From Rehaibacterium terrae (GTDB lineage: Bacteria; Pseudomonadota; Gammaproteobacteria; Xanthomonadales; Xanthomonadaceae): DNA of 64,000 nucleotides. Position numbers and translations under genes: made by a program. The notes under the pieces were generated by a model. It was given only the letters and a program-made list of their open reading frames with translations, searched no databases and was not told where the DNA came from. Of this stretch, positions 1 through 10,509 are shown one piece after another. Where the stretch lies: the NCBI RefSeq assembly GCF_014202935.1, contig NZ_JACHHX010000001.1:1-64000 (forward strand), given 5' to 3'. Each line of letters opens with the position of its first letter. Within the stretch, counting starts at the first letter, position 1.

Positions 1-46
1 GCGGCATCCTGCCGCGGCGAAAAACGGCGTGCATCCGTGCACGCCG
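1..46 (-). repeat. Two short hairpins with GGA loops on the minus strand
   Basis: Two adjacent perfect hairpins lie at the window edge: arms 1-6/10-15 (6 bp, 3-nt loop) and arms 25-33/38-46 (9 bp, 4-nt loop). Read on the minus strand, both loops contain GGA. They resemble the GGA-loop hairpins of the large repeat at 172-595 but in the opposite orientation, so they may be the end of another copy that continues outside the window. From 47 to 171 I see no gene or recognisable element. Confidence 0.5.
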
Positions 47-171
47 CCCTGACGGGCCTGATCCGGCGGCACTCGCCGCTGCGCATGGGGCCCCATCAAG
101 AGCGCGGGCTTCCTGCCCGCAGAAGCAACGGCAAGAGCAGAAGCGTCGCCTCGGTTGCCCGCGCTCCGCTC

Positions 172-595
172 TTGGGCGGGCAGGAGCCCGCCCGCTCTTC
201 CCGGGGCCCCTGAGCGGCGGCGGGCGCGCGGAGGAAAAGCCCGAAGGGTCGCCGGCAAGGATGCCGGCGACGTTTGCGCCGGCACAGGATGTGCCGTCGC
301 AAACGCCCGCAGCGCGACCGCGTACCTTTCGGACAGGAAGTCCGAAAGGCGCCGCTCCGGGGGCGAGCCGGATCAGGCGAAGCACGGCTTCGCCCCGGCG
401 AGCGCCAGCACATGGATGTGCTGGCCGGCGGGCGCCACAGGGATGTGTGCTCGCGAGGCACCGTCCGAAGCCGCGTTGGGCAAGCAAAGAAAAGTAACCC
501 GGGCGCCGGCGGGCGAACGGAACAACCGGCGCGTAGCGCCGGCCAGGTCGCGATCAAACCACACCCTGTAGAGCGGCTTCAGCCGCGACCGGCGA
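172..595 (+). repeat. Dispersed hairpin-array repeat, copy 1
   Basis: This stretch has no credible gene and is closely similar to 60422-60868. It holds successive hairpins: 174-181/186-193 (loop AGGA), 249-256/263-270 (AAGGAT), 272-285/291-304 (14 bp, one mismatch, AGGAT), 325-334/340-349 (10 bp, AGGAA), 376-383/387-394 (ACG) and 404-411/418-425 (ATGGAT). It contains GCAAGCAAAGAAAAGTAACC near 478-497 and ends in a Xanthomonadales-type REP-like motif (GAGCGGCTTCAGCCGCGACC, 571-590). Small reading frames on both strands run through it, but they follow the palindromes and lack ribosome binding sites. The hairpins are seen directly; a role as RNA is inference. Confidence 0.75.
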
Positions 596-597
596 AG

Positions 598-951
598 TCA
601 GCGCGGCGGCGCCGCCAGTTCCGCGGCGTCGAGAAAGCCGTCGCCGTCGCGATCGAGCCGCTCGAACGCGCGGGCGAGATTGGCGAGGAAGGCATCGAGC
701 GTGCGCGGCTGGCTGGGCCGCAGGATCACGCCGGGCGGCAGTTCGTCGTCCTGCAGGATGCCGTCGCCGTTGCGGTCCATGGCGCGGAAGCCGCGCGTCA
801 TCCACGCCTGGTATTCGGCCAGACTGATGCGGCCGTCGCCGTCGACGTCCATCCGCGCGAGATAGTCGTCCGGGGTGGCGGCGAACTGCGCGCCCACCGC
901 AGCAGGCGCGAGCGCGAGCGCCAGACACACGACCAACCGCCGCACCGGCAT
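598..951 (-). CDS. Secreted EF-hand domain protein
   Basis: A 117-residue protein with an N-terminal signal peptide (about residues 1-21, ending AVGA-Q), so it probably acts in the periplasm or outside the cell. Three calcium-loop motifs are visible: DVDGDGRISLAE, DRNGDGILQDDE and DRDGDGFLDAAE, each with the Dx(D/N)xDGxIxxxE pattern of EF-hands. The family binds Ca2+ as a buffer or sensor; the partner here is unknown. The ATG at 951 was chosen because it starts the signal peptide and overlaps the stop of the upstream gene by one base (TGATG), which suggests translational coupling. A longer upstream start would run through that gene. Confidence 0.85.
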   Translation of the reverse strand: MPVRRLVVCLALALAPAAVGAQFAATPDDYLARMDVDGDGRISLAEYQAWMTRGFRAMDRNGDGILQDDELPPGVILRPSQPRTLDAFLANLARAFERLDRDGDGFLDAAELAAPPR

Positions 952-1217
952 CAGCCGCCGGCCAGCCAGCGGTAAGCCAGGATCGCCAGCACCGCGAAGA
1001 TCAACAGCCCGATCGTGCCGCGGCGCGCCGACGCGGCCTGCGCCTGCGCCACTTTCGCCTTCAAGGCCGGGTCGCGGCCGATGTGGGCCTCGACCGCCGC
1101 CCTGGCTTCCTTCAGGTCCAGACCGCTGTAGTCGCGCAGCCGCTTGATCGCCTCGATCTTCTGCCCGCGCTGCAAGGCCTCGATCGCCTCGGGCGGCAGG
1201 AAATTTTCGCTGCCCAT
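951..1217 (-). CDS. Small membrane protein with ribosomal L7/L12 C-terminal-like domain
   Basis: An 88-residue protein. Residues about 8-45 (IEAIKRLRDYSGLDLKEARA and following) match the helix-turn-helix core of the ribosomal protein bL12 C-terminal domain (the IK-R--TGLGLKEAK-VE pattern), the part that contacts translation factors on the ribosome. After this comes a single hydrophobic segment (TIGLLIFAVLAILAYRWLAG) ending at the C-terminus, so the domain would be anchored in the inner membrane and face the cytoplasm. It is coupled by a one-base overlap to the EF-hand gene. Such proteins are usually annotated as L7/L12-like or hypothetical; function is unknown. The ATG at 1217 was preferred over 1268 because residues before it look non-coding. 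Confidence 0.75.
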   Translation of the reverse strand: MGSENFLPPEAIEALQRGQKIEAIKRLRDYSGLDLKEARAAVEAHIGRDPALKAKVAQAQAASARRGTIGLLIFAVLAILAYRWLAGG

Positions 1218-1271
1218 GGTGCGCTCCCGTTGTGGTCGCCTCGACCATGATGATGCGCCCATCGCCACAGC

Positions 1272-1305
1272 GAAAAAAGCGGAAGGGCACCGCAGCGCCC
1301 TTCCG
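1272..1305 (-). terminator. Intrinsic terminator of the desaturase gene
   Basis: On the minus strand a 9-bp perfect stem (1305-1297 with 1288-1280, 8-nt loop) is followed by C and six T residues (1278-1273). It lies 22 bp beyond the desaturase stop codon and before the L12-like gene, so it separates these two units. Confidence 0.75.
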
Positions 1306-1326
1306 TCATCGTGCCTGGCGGTGCGC

Positions 1327-2526
1327 TCAGGCGCGCACCGGCACCAGCGCGTAACCCTTCAGCCGCGCGGAGAACTCCTCCAGTGCGCGGATGCCGGAGG
1401 CCTCGGCCTCGCGTACCCATTCCTGCAGCGCCTGCAGCATGGCCTCGGGACCGCGCAGCTCCATCACCGCCGCCAGTCGCTGGCGGTACTCGACCACGGT
1501 GCGCAGGGTGGGGCGGTTGTCGACCAGCGCATGCAGGCGCTCGCGGCCCTCGTGATCGAGCCAGCGGCCGCCGTCGGCCAGGCCCTTGCGCAACCGGCGC
1601 GGGATCGCGCGCAGGCTGGCTCCGGCGGCATGCATCTCCTCGCGCAGGGCCGGGATCAGCACGCCCCGGTAGTACTCGGTCATCACCCGGTAGCGATGGG
1701 TGAGGATGGCCTTGAGCGTCTCGGCGTCGGGCATGGCGATGTTCGGGCGCGCGTCGAGCGCCGGCGCCACCCTCAGCACCCTGGCCAGGCCGAGCTTCTC
1801 GAACAGGCGGATCGCCGCCCAGCCGATGTCGAACTCCCACTTGCGCAGCGAGAACTTCGCCGAGCTGGGGAAGGTGTGGTGGTTGTTGTGCAGCTCCTCG
1901 CCGCCGATCCAGAACGCCCACGGCGAGAGGTTGGTGGCGGTGTCGGCGGTCTCGAAATTGCGATAGCCCCACCAGTGGCCCAGGCCGTTGACCACGCCGG
2001 CGGCCCAGAACGGGATCCACAGCATCTGGATCGCCCAGAGGGCGATGCCGGCCGCGCCGAACAGGGCGAAGTTGATGACGAACATCAGGGTCGGGCCGAG
2101 CGAATTGAGCGGAGTGTAGAGCCTGCGTTCCAGCCAGTCCTCCGGCGTGCCGCGGCCGTACTTGTCCATGATGGACTGGTCCCTGGCGCTGTCCTGGTAC
2201 AGCTCCACGCCACGCCAGAGCACCTTGCCGATGCCATGGAACTGCGGACTGTGCGGATCCTCCTCGGTTTCGCAGTGGGCATGGTGCTTGCGGTGGATCG
2301 CGACCCATTCCCTGGTCCGCATGGCGGTGGTCAGCCAGACCCAGAAGCGGAAGAAGTGCGACAACACGGGGTGGAAGTCCACGCCGCGGTGCGCCTGGCT
2401 GCGGTGCAGGTAGAGCGTCACCGAGAAGATGGTGAGCTGGGTGACGATGAGCAGGTACAGCGCCATGCCCCCGAGGCCGGCGCCGGTCAGGCCGCCGTCG
2501 AGGAAAGCGAGGATCGAGGAAAGCAT
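1327..2526 (-). CDS. Acyl-CoA/acyl-lipid delta-9 desaturase
   Basis: A 399-residue membrane enzyme of the stearoyl-CoA desaturase type, which introduces a cis double bond into saturated fatty acyl chains and so tunes membrane fluidity. The three histidine boxes that hold the di-iron centre are present: HRSQAHR (41-47), HRKHHAH (78-84) and ELHNNHHTF (211-219), plus the family's [10 protein letters not shown] (183-192). Hydrophobic segments lie at about 20-40, 55-70 and 145-178. The C-terminal 150 residues are soluble and helical. It is transcribed alone and ends at an intrinsic terminator. Family assignment is secure; whether the substrate is acyl-CoA or phospholipid-bound acyl cannot be read from sequence. 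Confidence 0.93.
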   Translation of the reverse strand: MLSSILAFLDGGLTGAGLGGMALYLLIVTQLTIFSVTLYLHRSQAHRGVDFHPVLSHFFRFWVWLTTAMRTREWVAIHRKHHAHCETEEDPHSPQFHGIGKVLWRGVELYQDSARDQSIMDKYGRGTPEDWLERRLYTPLNSLGPTLMFVINFALFGAAGIALWAIQMLWIPFWAAGVVNGLGHWWGYRNFETADTATNLSPWAFWIGGEELHNNHHTFPSSAKFSLRKWEFDIGWAAIRLFEKLGLARVLRVAPALDARPNIAMPDAETLKAILTHRYRVMTEYYRGVLIPALREEMHAAGASLRAIPRRLRKGLADGGRWLDHEGRERLHALVDNRPTLRTVVEYRQRLAAVMELRGPEAMLQALQEWVREAEASGIRALEEFSARLKGYALVPVRA

Positions 2527-2695
2527 TCAGGGACTCCGGGTGACGACTTGCGGTCTGCCCACCCTTCCTGGATATGCCGACAGACCCACGCCATCATGCC
2601 TGTCCCCGGCCCCCGCCGCCACCGTGCGGCGTCGAGGTCACCAGGCGCGGTTCACATTCCGGCGCCGTCGCCAACCGCAACATCGCCCAGTCGCC

Positions 2696-3508
2696 ATGCC
2701 CGAGTTGCCAGAAGTCGAGACCACCCGCGCCGGGCTCGCCCCGCACCTGGAGGGCCGCCGCGTGCTCGCCGCCACCCTGCGCCGGCCCGACCTGCGCTGG
2801 CCGATCCCGGCCGCGATCCGCGACGAGCTGCCCGGCCAGCGCATCGGCGCGGTGCGGCGACGGGCGAAGTATCTGCTGCTGGAGGCGCAGACCGGCAGCG
2901 CGCTGCTGCACCTGGGCATGTCCGGCTGCCTGCGGGTGCTGCCGGCAGCCTCGCCGCCCGGGCCGCACGATCATGTCGATCTGGCGCTCGATTCGGGCCG
3001 GGTGTTGCGCTTCACCGACCCGCGCCGCTTCGGCTGCCTGCTGTGGCAACCGGCCGGCGAGACCCACGCGCTGCTGCGCGGGCTCGGTCCCGAGCCCTTG
3101 TCCGACGACTTCGACGGCGACTACCTGTTCGCGCTCAGCCGCGGCCGCCGCGCACCGGTGAAGACCTTCCTGATGGACCAGGCGGTGGTGGTCGGCGTGG
3201 GCAACATCTACGCCGCCGAAAGCCTGTTCCGCGCCGGCATCCATCCGCTGCGCGCGGCCGGCGCGGTGTCGCGGGCGCGTTACGCGGCGCTGGCCGACGC
3301 GGTGAGGGCCATCCTCGGCCACGCCATCGCCCGTGGCGGCACCACGCTGCGCGACTTCCTCGCCCCCGACGGCGCGCCCGGCTATTTCGAGCAGGAGCTG
3401 TGGGTGTACGGCCGCGAGGGCGAAACCTGCAAGGCCTGCGGCACGGCGCTCAGGCAGGCCCGGGTCGGCCAGCGCGCCACGGTGTGGTGCCCGCGCTGCC
3501 AGCGTTGA
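2696..3508 (+). CDS. mutM: Formamidopyrimidine-DNA glycosylase (Fpg)
   Basis: A 270-residue bifunctional DNA repair enzyme that excises 8-oxoguanine and formamidopyrimidines and cleaves the abasic site. The start MPELPEVET fixes the catalytic proline (Pro1 after Met removal) and Glu2; this decides the ATG at 2696 within a much longer open frame. The helix-two-turn-helix region with [20 protein letters not shown] is intact, and the C-terminus has the four-cysteine zinc finger (CKACG ... CPRCQ). Length matches E. coli Fpg (269). It is divergent from the desaturase gene. Confidence 0.96.
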   Translation: MPELPEVETTRAGLAPHLEGRRVLAATLRRPDLRWPIPAAIRDELPGQRIGAVRRRAKYLLLEAQTGSALLHLGMSGCLRVLPAASPPGPHDHVDLALDSGRVLRFTDPRRFGCLLWQPAGETHALLRGLGPEPLSDDFDGDYLFALSRGRRAPVKTFLMDQAVVVGVGNIYAAESLFRAGIHPLRAAGAVSRARYAALADAVRAILGHAIARGGTTLRDFLAPDGAPGYFEQELWVYGREGETCKACGTALRQARVGQRATVWCPRCQR

Positions 3509-3543
3509 GGGCGGGAGTCGGGAAGCAGCACCGGATCCTCGTC

Positions 3544-3563
3544 ACTCCCACGCAGGCGGGAAT
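3544..3563. repeat. dRS3-like short inverted repeat (degenerate)
   Basis: A 20-bp element, ACTCCC-N8-GGGAAT, close to the ATTCCC-N8-GGGAAT pattern found intact at 7855 and 44455. It is followed by an AATCCGGTGAC tail related to the flanks of the other copies. The rest of 3509-3690 holds nothing I recognise. Confidence 0.5.
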
Positions 3564-3694
3564 CCGGTGACATTCGCGACCCGTCGCAGCGCGGAAGGCC
3601 CCGGGCTCCCGCATTCACGGGTGCGCCTGCGCCGCCCGCCCTGCGGCCCGGAACGCAGTCCGGCACTGGCGGGCGCAGGAAACCGGCACGCTTC

Positions 3695-3723
3695 ACTTTC
3701 CCCCTCGCCGCCGGCGCTATAGT
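3695..3723 (+). promoter_or_regulatory. Possible promoter of the ECF sigma gene
   Basis: A good -10 hexamer (TATAGT, 3718-3723) sits 27 bp before the start codon of the sigma-factor gene. The -35 region (around 3695, ACTTTC) is poor, so the element may depend on an activator or on an alternative sigma factor. Confidence 0.3.
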
Positions 3724-3750
3724 TCGCATTCCAGAGGGGGGCACTGGGGC

Positions 3751-4314
3751 ATGTCCGAAGCCGCCGAAATCACGCAACTGCTCAACTGCGCGCGCAGTGG
3801 CGACCGCGGTGCACTCGATCAGGTGCTGGCCACCTTGTACCGGGAGCTGCACGCGATGGCGCGTCGCCAGCTCGGCGGCCAGCACGGCCACACGCTCGAC
3901 GCCACCGCGCTGGTGCATGAGGCCTACCTCAAGCTGATCGGCCGCGCCGAAGCGCAATTCGACGATCGCGCCCACTTCTTCGCCTACGCCGCCTCCGCCA
4001 TGCGCAGCGTGGTGGTCGATTACGCCCGCCAGCGCCTGGCGCAGAAGCGCGGTGGCGACCTGCACCGCGTCACCGAACTGCCCGAGGATGCCGCCGGCGG
4101 CCTGCGTCTGGACGAGGACATGCTGGCGCTGGACACCGCCCTGACCCGCCTGGCCGACGTCGACGCGCGGCTGGCCCAGGTGGTCGAGTTGCGCTACTTC
4201 GGCGGCCTGTCCGAGCTGGAGATCGCCGCCCTGTTGCAGCGCTCCGAGCGCAGCGTGCGCCGCGACTGGCAGAAGGCGCGCATGTACCTGCTGGCCTCGC
4301 TGCAGGGCGGCTGA
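3751..4314 (+). CDS. ECF-type RNA polymerase sigma factor
   Basis: A 187-residue sigma-70 family protein of the ECF class. The N-terminal half carries region 2 (LYRELHAMARRQLGG, TALVHEAYLKL), typical of the subgroup TIGR02999, and the C-terminal part carries the region 4 helix-turn-helix (LSELEIAALLQRSERSVRRD). It would direct RNA polymerase to its own promoter set. It lies 18 bp before a Ser/Thr kinase gene on the same strand. This ECF-kinase pairing occurs in Xanthomonadales and relatives, where the kinase is thought to take the place of an anti-sigma factor; no anti-sigma gene is seen here. Targets are unknown. Confidence 0.9.
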   Translation: MSEAAEITQLLNCARSGDRGALDQVLATLYRELHAMARRQLGGQHGHTLDATALVHEAYLKLIGRAEAQFDDRAHFFAYAASAMRSVVVDYARQRLAQKRGGDLHRVTELPEDAAGGLRLDEDMLALDTALTRLADVDARLAQVVELRYFGGLSELEIAALLQRSERSVRRDWQKARMYLLASLQGG

Positions 4315-4332
4315 GCAACGACGGAGGGCCCG

Positions 4333-7182
<2,850 letters not shown>

Positions 7183-7824
7183 TCAATCCCCTGCCGGCAT
7201 CGCATCCAGTGGCAGCAGCGGCTGCTGCAGTTCGATGCGGCCCTCGCCGGCGGTGATCTTCTTGAATTCGGCGCGACTGACCGAGACGTAGCGTTCGTTG
7301 CCGCCGATCTCCACCTGCGGCCCGGAGGTGACCGCGCGGCCCTGCTCGTCGACGCGCACCACCATCGTCGCCTTGCGGCCACTGTGGCAAATGGTCTTGA
7401 TCTCGCTGATCGAATCGGCCCAGGCCAGCAGGTACTGGCTGCCCTCGAACAGCTCGCCGCGGAAGTCGGTGCGCAGGCCATAGGCGAGCACCGGGATGCC
7501 CAATGCATCGACGATCTCGGTCAGCTGCCAGACCTGGCGCTTGCTCAGGAACTGCGCCTCGTCCACCAGCACGCAGTGCAGCGGCCCGCGCGCGGCGATG
7601 TCGGCGCGCACGGCGGCTTCCAGGTCGTCGTCGCGGTCGAAGATCGTGCCCGGCGCCCGCAGGCCGATGCGCGAGGCCACCACGCCCTCGCCGTAACGGT
7701 CGTCCAGCCGCGGCGTCAGGATCAGCGTGCGCATGCCGCGCTCGTGGTAGTTGTGCGCGCTCTGCAGCAGCGTGGTGGTCTTTCCGGCGTTCATCGCCGA
7801 GTAGTAGAAGTAGAGCTTGGCCAT
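7183..7824 (-). CDS. tdk: Thymidine kinase
   Basis: A 213-residue type II thymidine kinase, which phosphorylates thymidine to dTMP in nucleoside salvage. The P-loop SAMNAGKTT (9-17) and VDEAQF (87-92) are intact. The C-terminal half carries the lasso region, but the usual structural zinc cysteines are not obvious beyond CHSGRKA, a common loss in proteobacterial members. The start at 7824 is fixed by [15 protein letters not shown]; the open frame continues 27 codons upstream only because it reads through a dRS3-like repeat. Confidence 0.94.
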   Translation of the reverse strand: MAKLYFYYSAMNAGKTTTLLQSAHNYHERGMRTLILTPRLDDRYGEGVVASRIGLRAPGTIFDRDDDLEAAVRADIAARGPLHCVLVDEAQFLSKRQVWQLTEIVDALGIPVLAYGLRTDFRGELFEGSQYLLAWADSISEIKTICHSGRKATMVVRVDEQGRAVTSGPQVEIGGNERYVSVSRAEFKKITAGEGRIELQQPLLPLDAMPAGD

Positions 7825-7854
7825 GCGCGCACCGTGGTCGTCTTCGAACTCGCC

Positions 7855-7874
7855 ATTCCCGCGGAAGCGGGAAT
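7855..7874. repeat. dRS3-like 20-bp inverted repeat
   Basis: A perfect ATTCCC-N8-GGGAAT palindrome between the divergent tdk and rep genes. A second related palindrome (ATCCCC-N8-GGGGAC) follows at about 7908-7927. The same pattern is known in Neisseria as dRS3 and occurs widely in Xanthomonadales. Confidence 0.65.
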
Positions 7875-8021
7875 CCAGCGCCTTCGGGCAGCTACCGAAA
7901 GTCACCGGATCCCCGCTTGCGCGGGGACGACGCCGGGGACCGCATAGCTTACCTGTGCCGCCGATCCCGGGCGGCCCGCGGCAAGGTTGCTAGAATGCGC
8001 GGCCCTTTGCCCCGCCGCGCC

Positions 8022-10001
8022 ATGACCGGACTCAACCCCCAGCAACGCGAAGCGGTCGCCTACTGCGATGGCCCCCTGCTCGTGCTCGCCGGCGCCGGCA
8101 GCGGCAAGACCCGCGTCATCACCGAGAAGATCGCCCACCTGGTGAAGACCGGCCGCCAGGCCGCCCGCCACATCGGCGCGATCACCTTCACCAACAAGGC
8201 CGCGCGCGAGATGCGCGAGCGCGTCGGCAAGCTGCTGCCCGGCGAGCAGGCCGAGGGGCTGACCGTCTGCACCTTCCACGCGCTGGGGCTGAAGTTCCTG
8301 CAGATCGAGCATGCCCGCGCCGGCCTGCGCCGCGGCTTCTCGATCTTCGACAGTGACGACCAGCTCGCCCTGATCAAGGACCTGCTGCCCTCCGGCAGCA
8401 GGCCGGACGCCGCCGAGGCGATGCGCCAGCTCGTCTCGCGCGCCAAGAACGAGGCGCTGTCGCCGGAGCAGGCCGCCGAACTGGCGAGCAGCCCGCGCGA
8501 GCGCGAGGCGGCGGCGATCTACGCCAAATATCAGCAGCGCCTGGCCGCGTTCAACGCGGTCGACTTCGACGACCTGATCCGCCTGCCGCTGATGCTGCTG
8601 GAGGCCGACGCCGGGCTCGCCGCCGCCTGGCGCGAGCGCCTGCGCTACCTGCTGGTGGACGAATGCCAGGACACCAACGGCGCCCAGTACCGCCTGCTGC
8701 GCCAGCTCGCCGGCCCGCGCGGCGCCTTCACCTGCGTGGGCGACGACGACCAGTCGATCTACGCCTGGCGCGGCGCCAACCCCGAGAACCTCGACCTGCT
8801 GGCGAAGGACTACCCGAACCTGCGCGTCATCAAGCTCGAGCAGAACTACCGCTGCAGCGCGCGCATCCTGCGCGCCGCCAACAGGCTGATCGCCAACAAC
8901 CCGCACGCGCACCCCAAGCAACTGTGGAGCACCCACGGCGACGGCGCGCCGATCCGCGTCTGGGAGTGCCGCAACGGCGAACACGAGGCCGAGCGCGTCG
9001 CCGCCGAGATTTCCTATCTCAAGCAGTCGGACAAGGCGGCCTGGGGCGACATCGCCATCCTGTTCCGCGGCAACCACCAGTCGCGGCCCCTGGAGAAGGC
9101 GCTGCAGATGCTGCGCATCCCCTACCACCTGACCGGCGGCACCGCCTTTCTCGACCGCGGCGAGGTCAAGGACGCGCTGGCCTGGCTGCGCGTGCTGGCC
9201 AATCCCGAGGACGATGCCGCCTTCCTGCGCGCCATCGCCGCGCCCAAGCGCGAGGTCGGCGCGGCCTCGCTGGCGAAGCTGGCGGAGCTGGCGCAGCAGG
9301 CCGGCCTGCCGCTGTCGCGCGCCGCCGAGTCGATGACGCTGCTCAAGCAGCTCACCCCGCGCGCAGCCGCCGGCCTGAACGAATTCACCGGCATCCTGCG
9401 CCGCCTGCGCGAAGAGGCCGGGCGGCTGCCGCCGGGCGAGCTGGTACGCCGGCTGGTCGAGCAGACCGGCCAGCTCGCCGCCCTCCGTGCCCAGTGCAGG
9501 GACGAGGCGAGCTTCCAGCGCCGCCGCGGCAACCTCGACGAACTGGCCGAATGGTTCGAGGGCGGCAAGGGCGCCGGTCCGGGCGAGCTGGCCGCCCAGC
9601 TCGCCCTGCTCACCCACGCCGACCGCAGCGAACCGGGCAACGCGGTGCGGCTGATGAGCCTGCACGCCAGCAAGGGCCTGGAGTTCAGGTACGTGTTCAT
9701 CGTCGGCGTCGAGGATGGCAACCTGCCGCACGAAGCCGCGCTGGAGGAGGGTTCACTGGAGGAGGAGCGCCGGCTGATGTACGTCGGCATCACCCGCGCC
9801 AAGGAGGCGCTGTGGCTGTCCTACAGCCGCGAAGCCAGGCGCTGGGGCGAGACCCTGCGCCTGCAGCCCAGCCGCTTCCTCGCCGAACTGCCGGCCGGCG
9901 ACCTGCACCGCGACGGCGCCGACCCCGAGCGCGACGCCGAGGCCAGGCGCGAGCGCACCCGGACCCGGCTCGGCGCGATCGCCGCCATGCTGGCCGACTG
10001 A
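8022..10001 (+). CDS. rep: ATP-dependent DNA helicase Rep
   Basis: A 659-residue UvrD/Rep superfamily 1 helicase that unwinds DNA 3'-5' and clears proteins ahead of replication forks. Visible motifs are the Q-motif LNPQQREAV (4-12), Walker A GAGSGKT (24-30), motif Ia TFTNKAAREM, motif II VDECQDTN (about 212-219), motif III GDDDQSIYAWRGA, motif IV QNYRCS, and motif V/VI (LMSLHASKGLEF, RRLMYVGITRAKE). Length and the DDDQSIYAWRGA signature favour Rep over UvrD. The ATG at 8022 is chosen at the family N-terminus; the frame is open much further upstream. Confidence 0.95.
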   Translation: MTGLNPQQREAVAYCDGPLLVLAGAGSGKTRVITEKIAHLVKTGRQAARHIGAITFTNKAAREMRERVGKLLPGEQAEGLTVCTFHALGLKFLQIEHARAGLRRGFSIFDSDDQLALIKDLLPSGSRPDAAEAMRQLVSRAKNEALSPEQAAELASSPREREAAAIYAKYQQRLAAFNAVDFDDLIRLPLMLLEADAGLAAAWRERLRYLLVDECQDTNGAQYRLLRQLAGPRGAFTCVGDDDQSIYAWRGANPENLDLLAKDYPNLRVIKLEQNYRCSARILRAANRLIANNPHAHPKQLWSTHGDGAPIRVWECRNGEHEAERVAAEISYLKQSDKAAWGDIAILFRGNHQSRPLEKALQMLRIPYHLTGGTAFLDRGEVKDALAWLRVLANPEDDAAFLRAIAAPKREVGAASLAKLAELAQQAGLPLSRAAESMTLLKQLTPRAAAGLNEFTGILRRLREEAGRLPPGELVRRLVEQTGQLAALRAQCRDEASFQRRRGNLDELAEWFEGGKGAGPGELAAQLALLTHADRSEPGNAVRLMSLHASKGLEFRYVFIVGVEDGNLPHEAALEEGSLEEERRLMYVGITRAKEALWLSYSREARRWGETLRLQPSRFLAELPAGDLHRDGADPERDAEARRERTRTRLGAIAAMLAD

Positions 10002-10293
10002 GCGCGGGGCCAGCGCCACAAACGCCGGCAACTTCCTGCGAACAGCAGCCAAAGGTGCTGGTTTTCTTCGCATCTCTCCACTCGCCCGGAGCGGGAGTCA
10101 CGCGCGCCGCTCGGACGATTTTCTTTTTTGTTGACAATTCGTTGCGCCGCAAACATGCCGTGTTGACGCAGCATAGCGCCCGCGCGAAGATGCCGCCCCC
10201 GCCGGCCGGGAGCCTCCGCCGCCCCTCTGCCGGCCATGGCCGGCAGCACGGCGCCCGCTCCCGTGCCTGTTTCGGTCACCCGGCTGCCTCCGG
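10002..10293. other. Intergenic DNA with a promoter-like AT-rich patch and weak terminator
   Basis: No gene is seen here. A weak terminator for rep is possible: stem 10089-10094/10107-10112 followed by an interrupted T-run (10119-10129). A consensus -35 hexamer TTGACA lies at 10131-10136 and TTGACG at 10163-10168, but neither has a convincing -10 at the right distance. The patch is clearly more AT-rich than its surroundings and could hold a promoter for the hairpin array or the lipoprotein gene downstream. Confidence 0.3.
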
Positions 10294-10439
10294 CAGGCTG
10301 TCGAAAGACAGCCTGGCGGGCGAGCCGAGGATGGCTCGCATCGCGAATCAATCGCTGCAAGCGATTGATTCGTCGGAAGCGAGTCCGGACAGGCGCCGGA
10401 CTCGCGACTTGAAAAACGCACTGGATGTGCGTTTTTCAA
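10294..10439. repeat. Array of five consecutive perfect hairpins
   Basis: Five perfect inverted repeats follow each other with almost no spacing: 10294-10302/10307-10315 (9 bp, GAAA loop), 10320-10326/10333-10339 (7 bp, loop GAGGAT), 10344-10356/10360-10372 (13 bp, 3-nt loop), 10379-10388/10396-10405 (10 bp, 7-nt loop) and 10409-10421/10427-10439 (13 bp, loop TGGAT). The stem sequences are unrelated to each other, so this is not one unit copied five times. The last hairpin has an A-rich left arm and T-rich right arm and could terminate transcription on either strand. The array lies 70 bp before the lipoprotein gene. I infer a structured RNA or a complex REP element. Confidence 0.7.
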
Positions 10440-10509
10440 CAGCCTGCTAGAGTCCGAAGCCCGGCCGCCGGAAAGCGCCGCCCCGCCACGTCCCGCCGCA
10501 GGAGCCTGC

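Noticed and set aside
96-975. Several overlapping small frames within the first kilobase
   Set aside because: They follow the palindromes of the dispersed repeat, are Arg/Ala/Gly-rich and reappear at 60.4 kb only because the DNA is repeated; no ribosome binding sites.
10131-10180. Complete sigma-70 promoter upstream of the hairpin array
   Set aside because: TTGACA is perfect but no -10 hexamer is found 16-18 bp downstream; kept only as a remark on the region.
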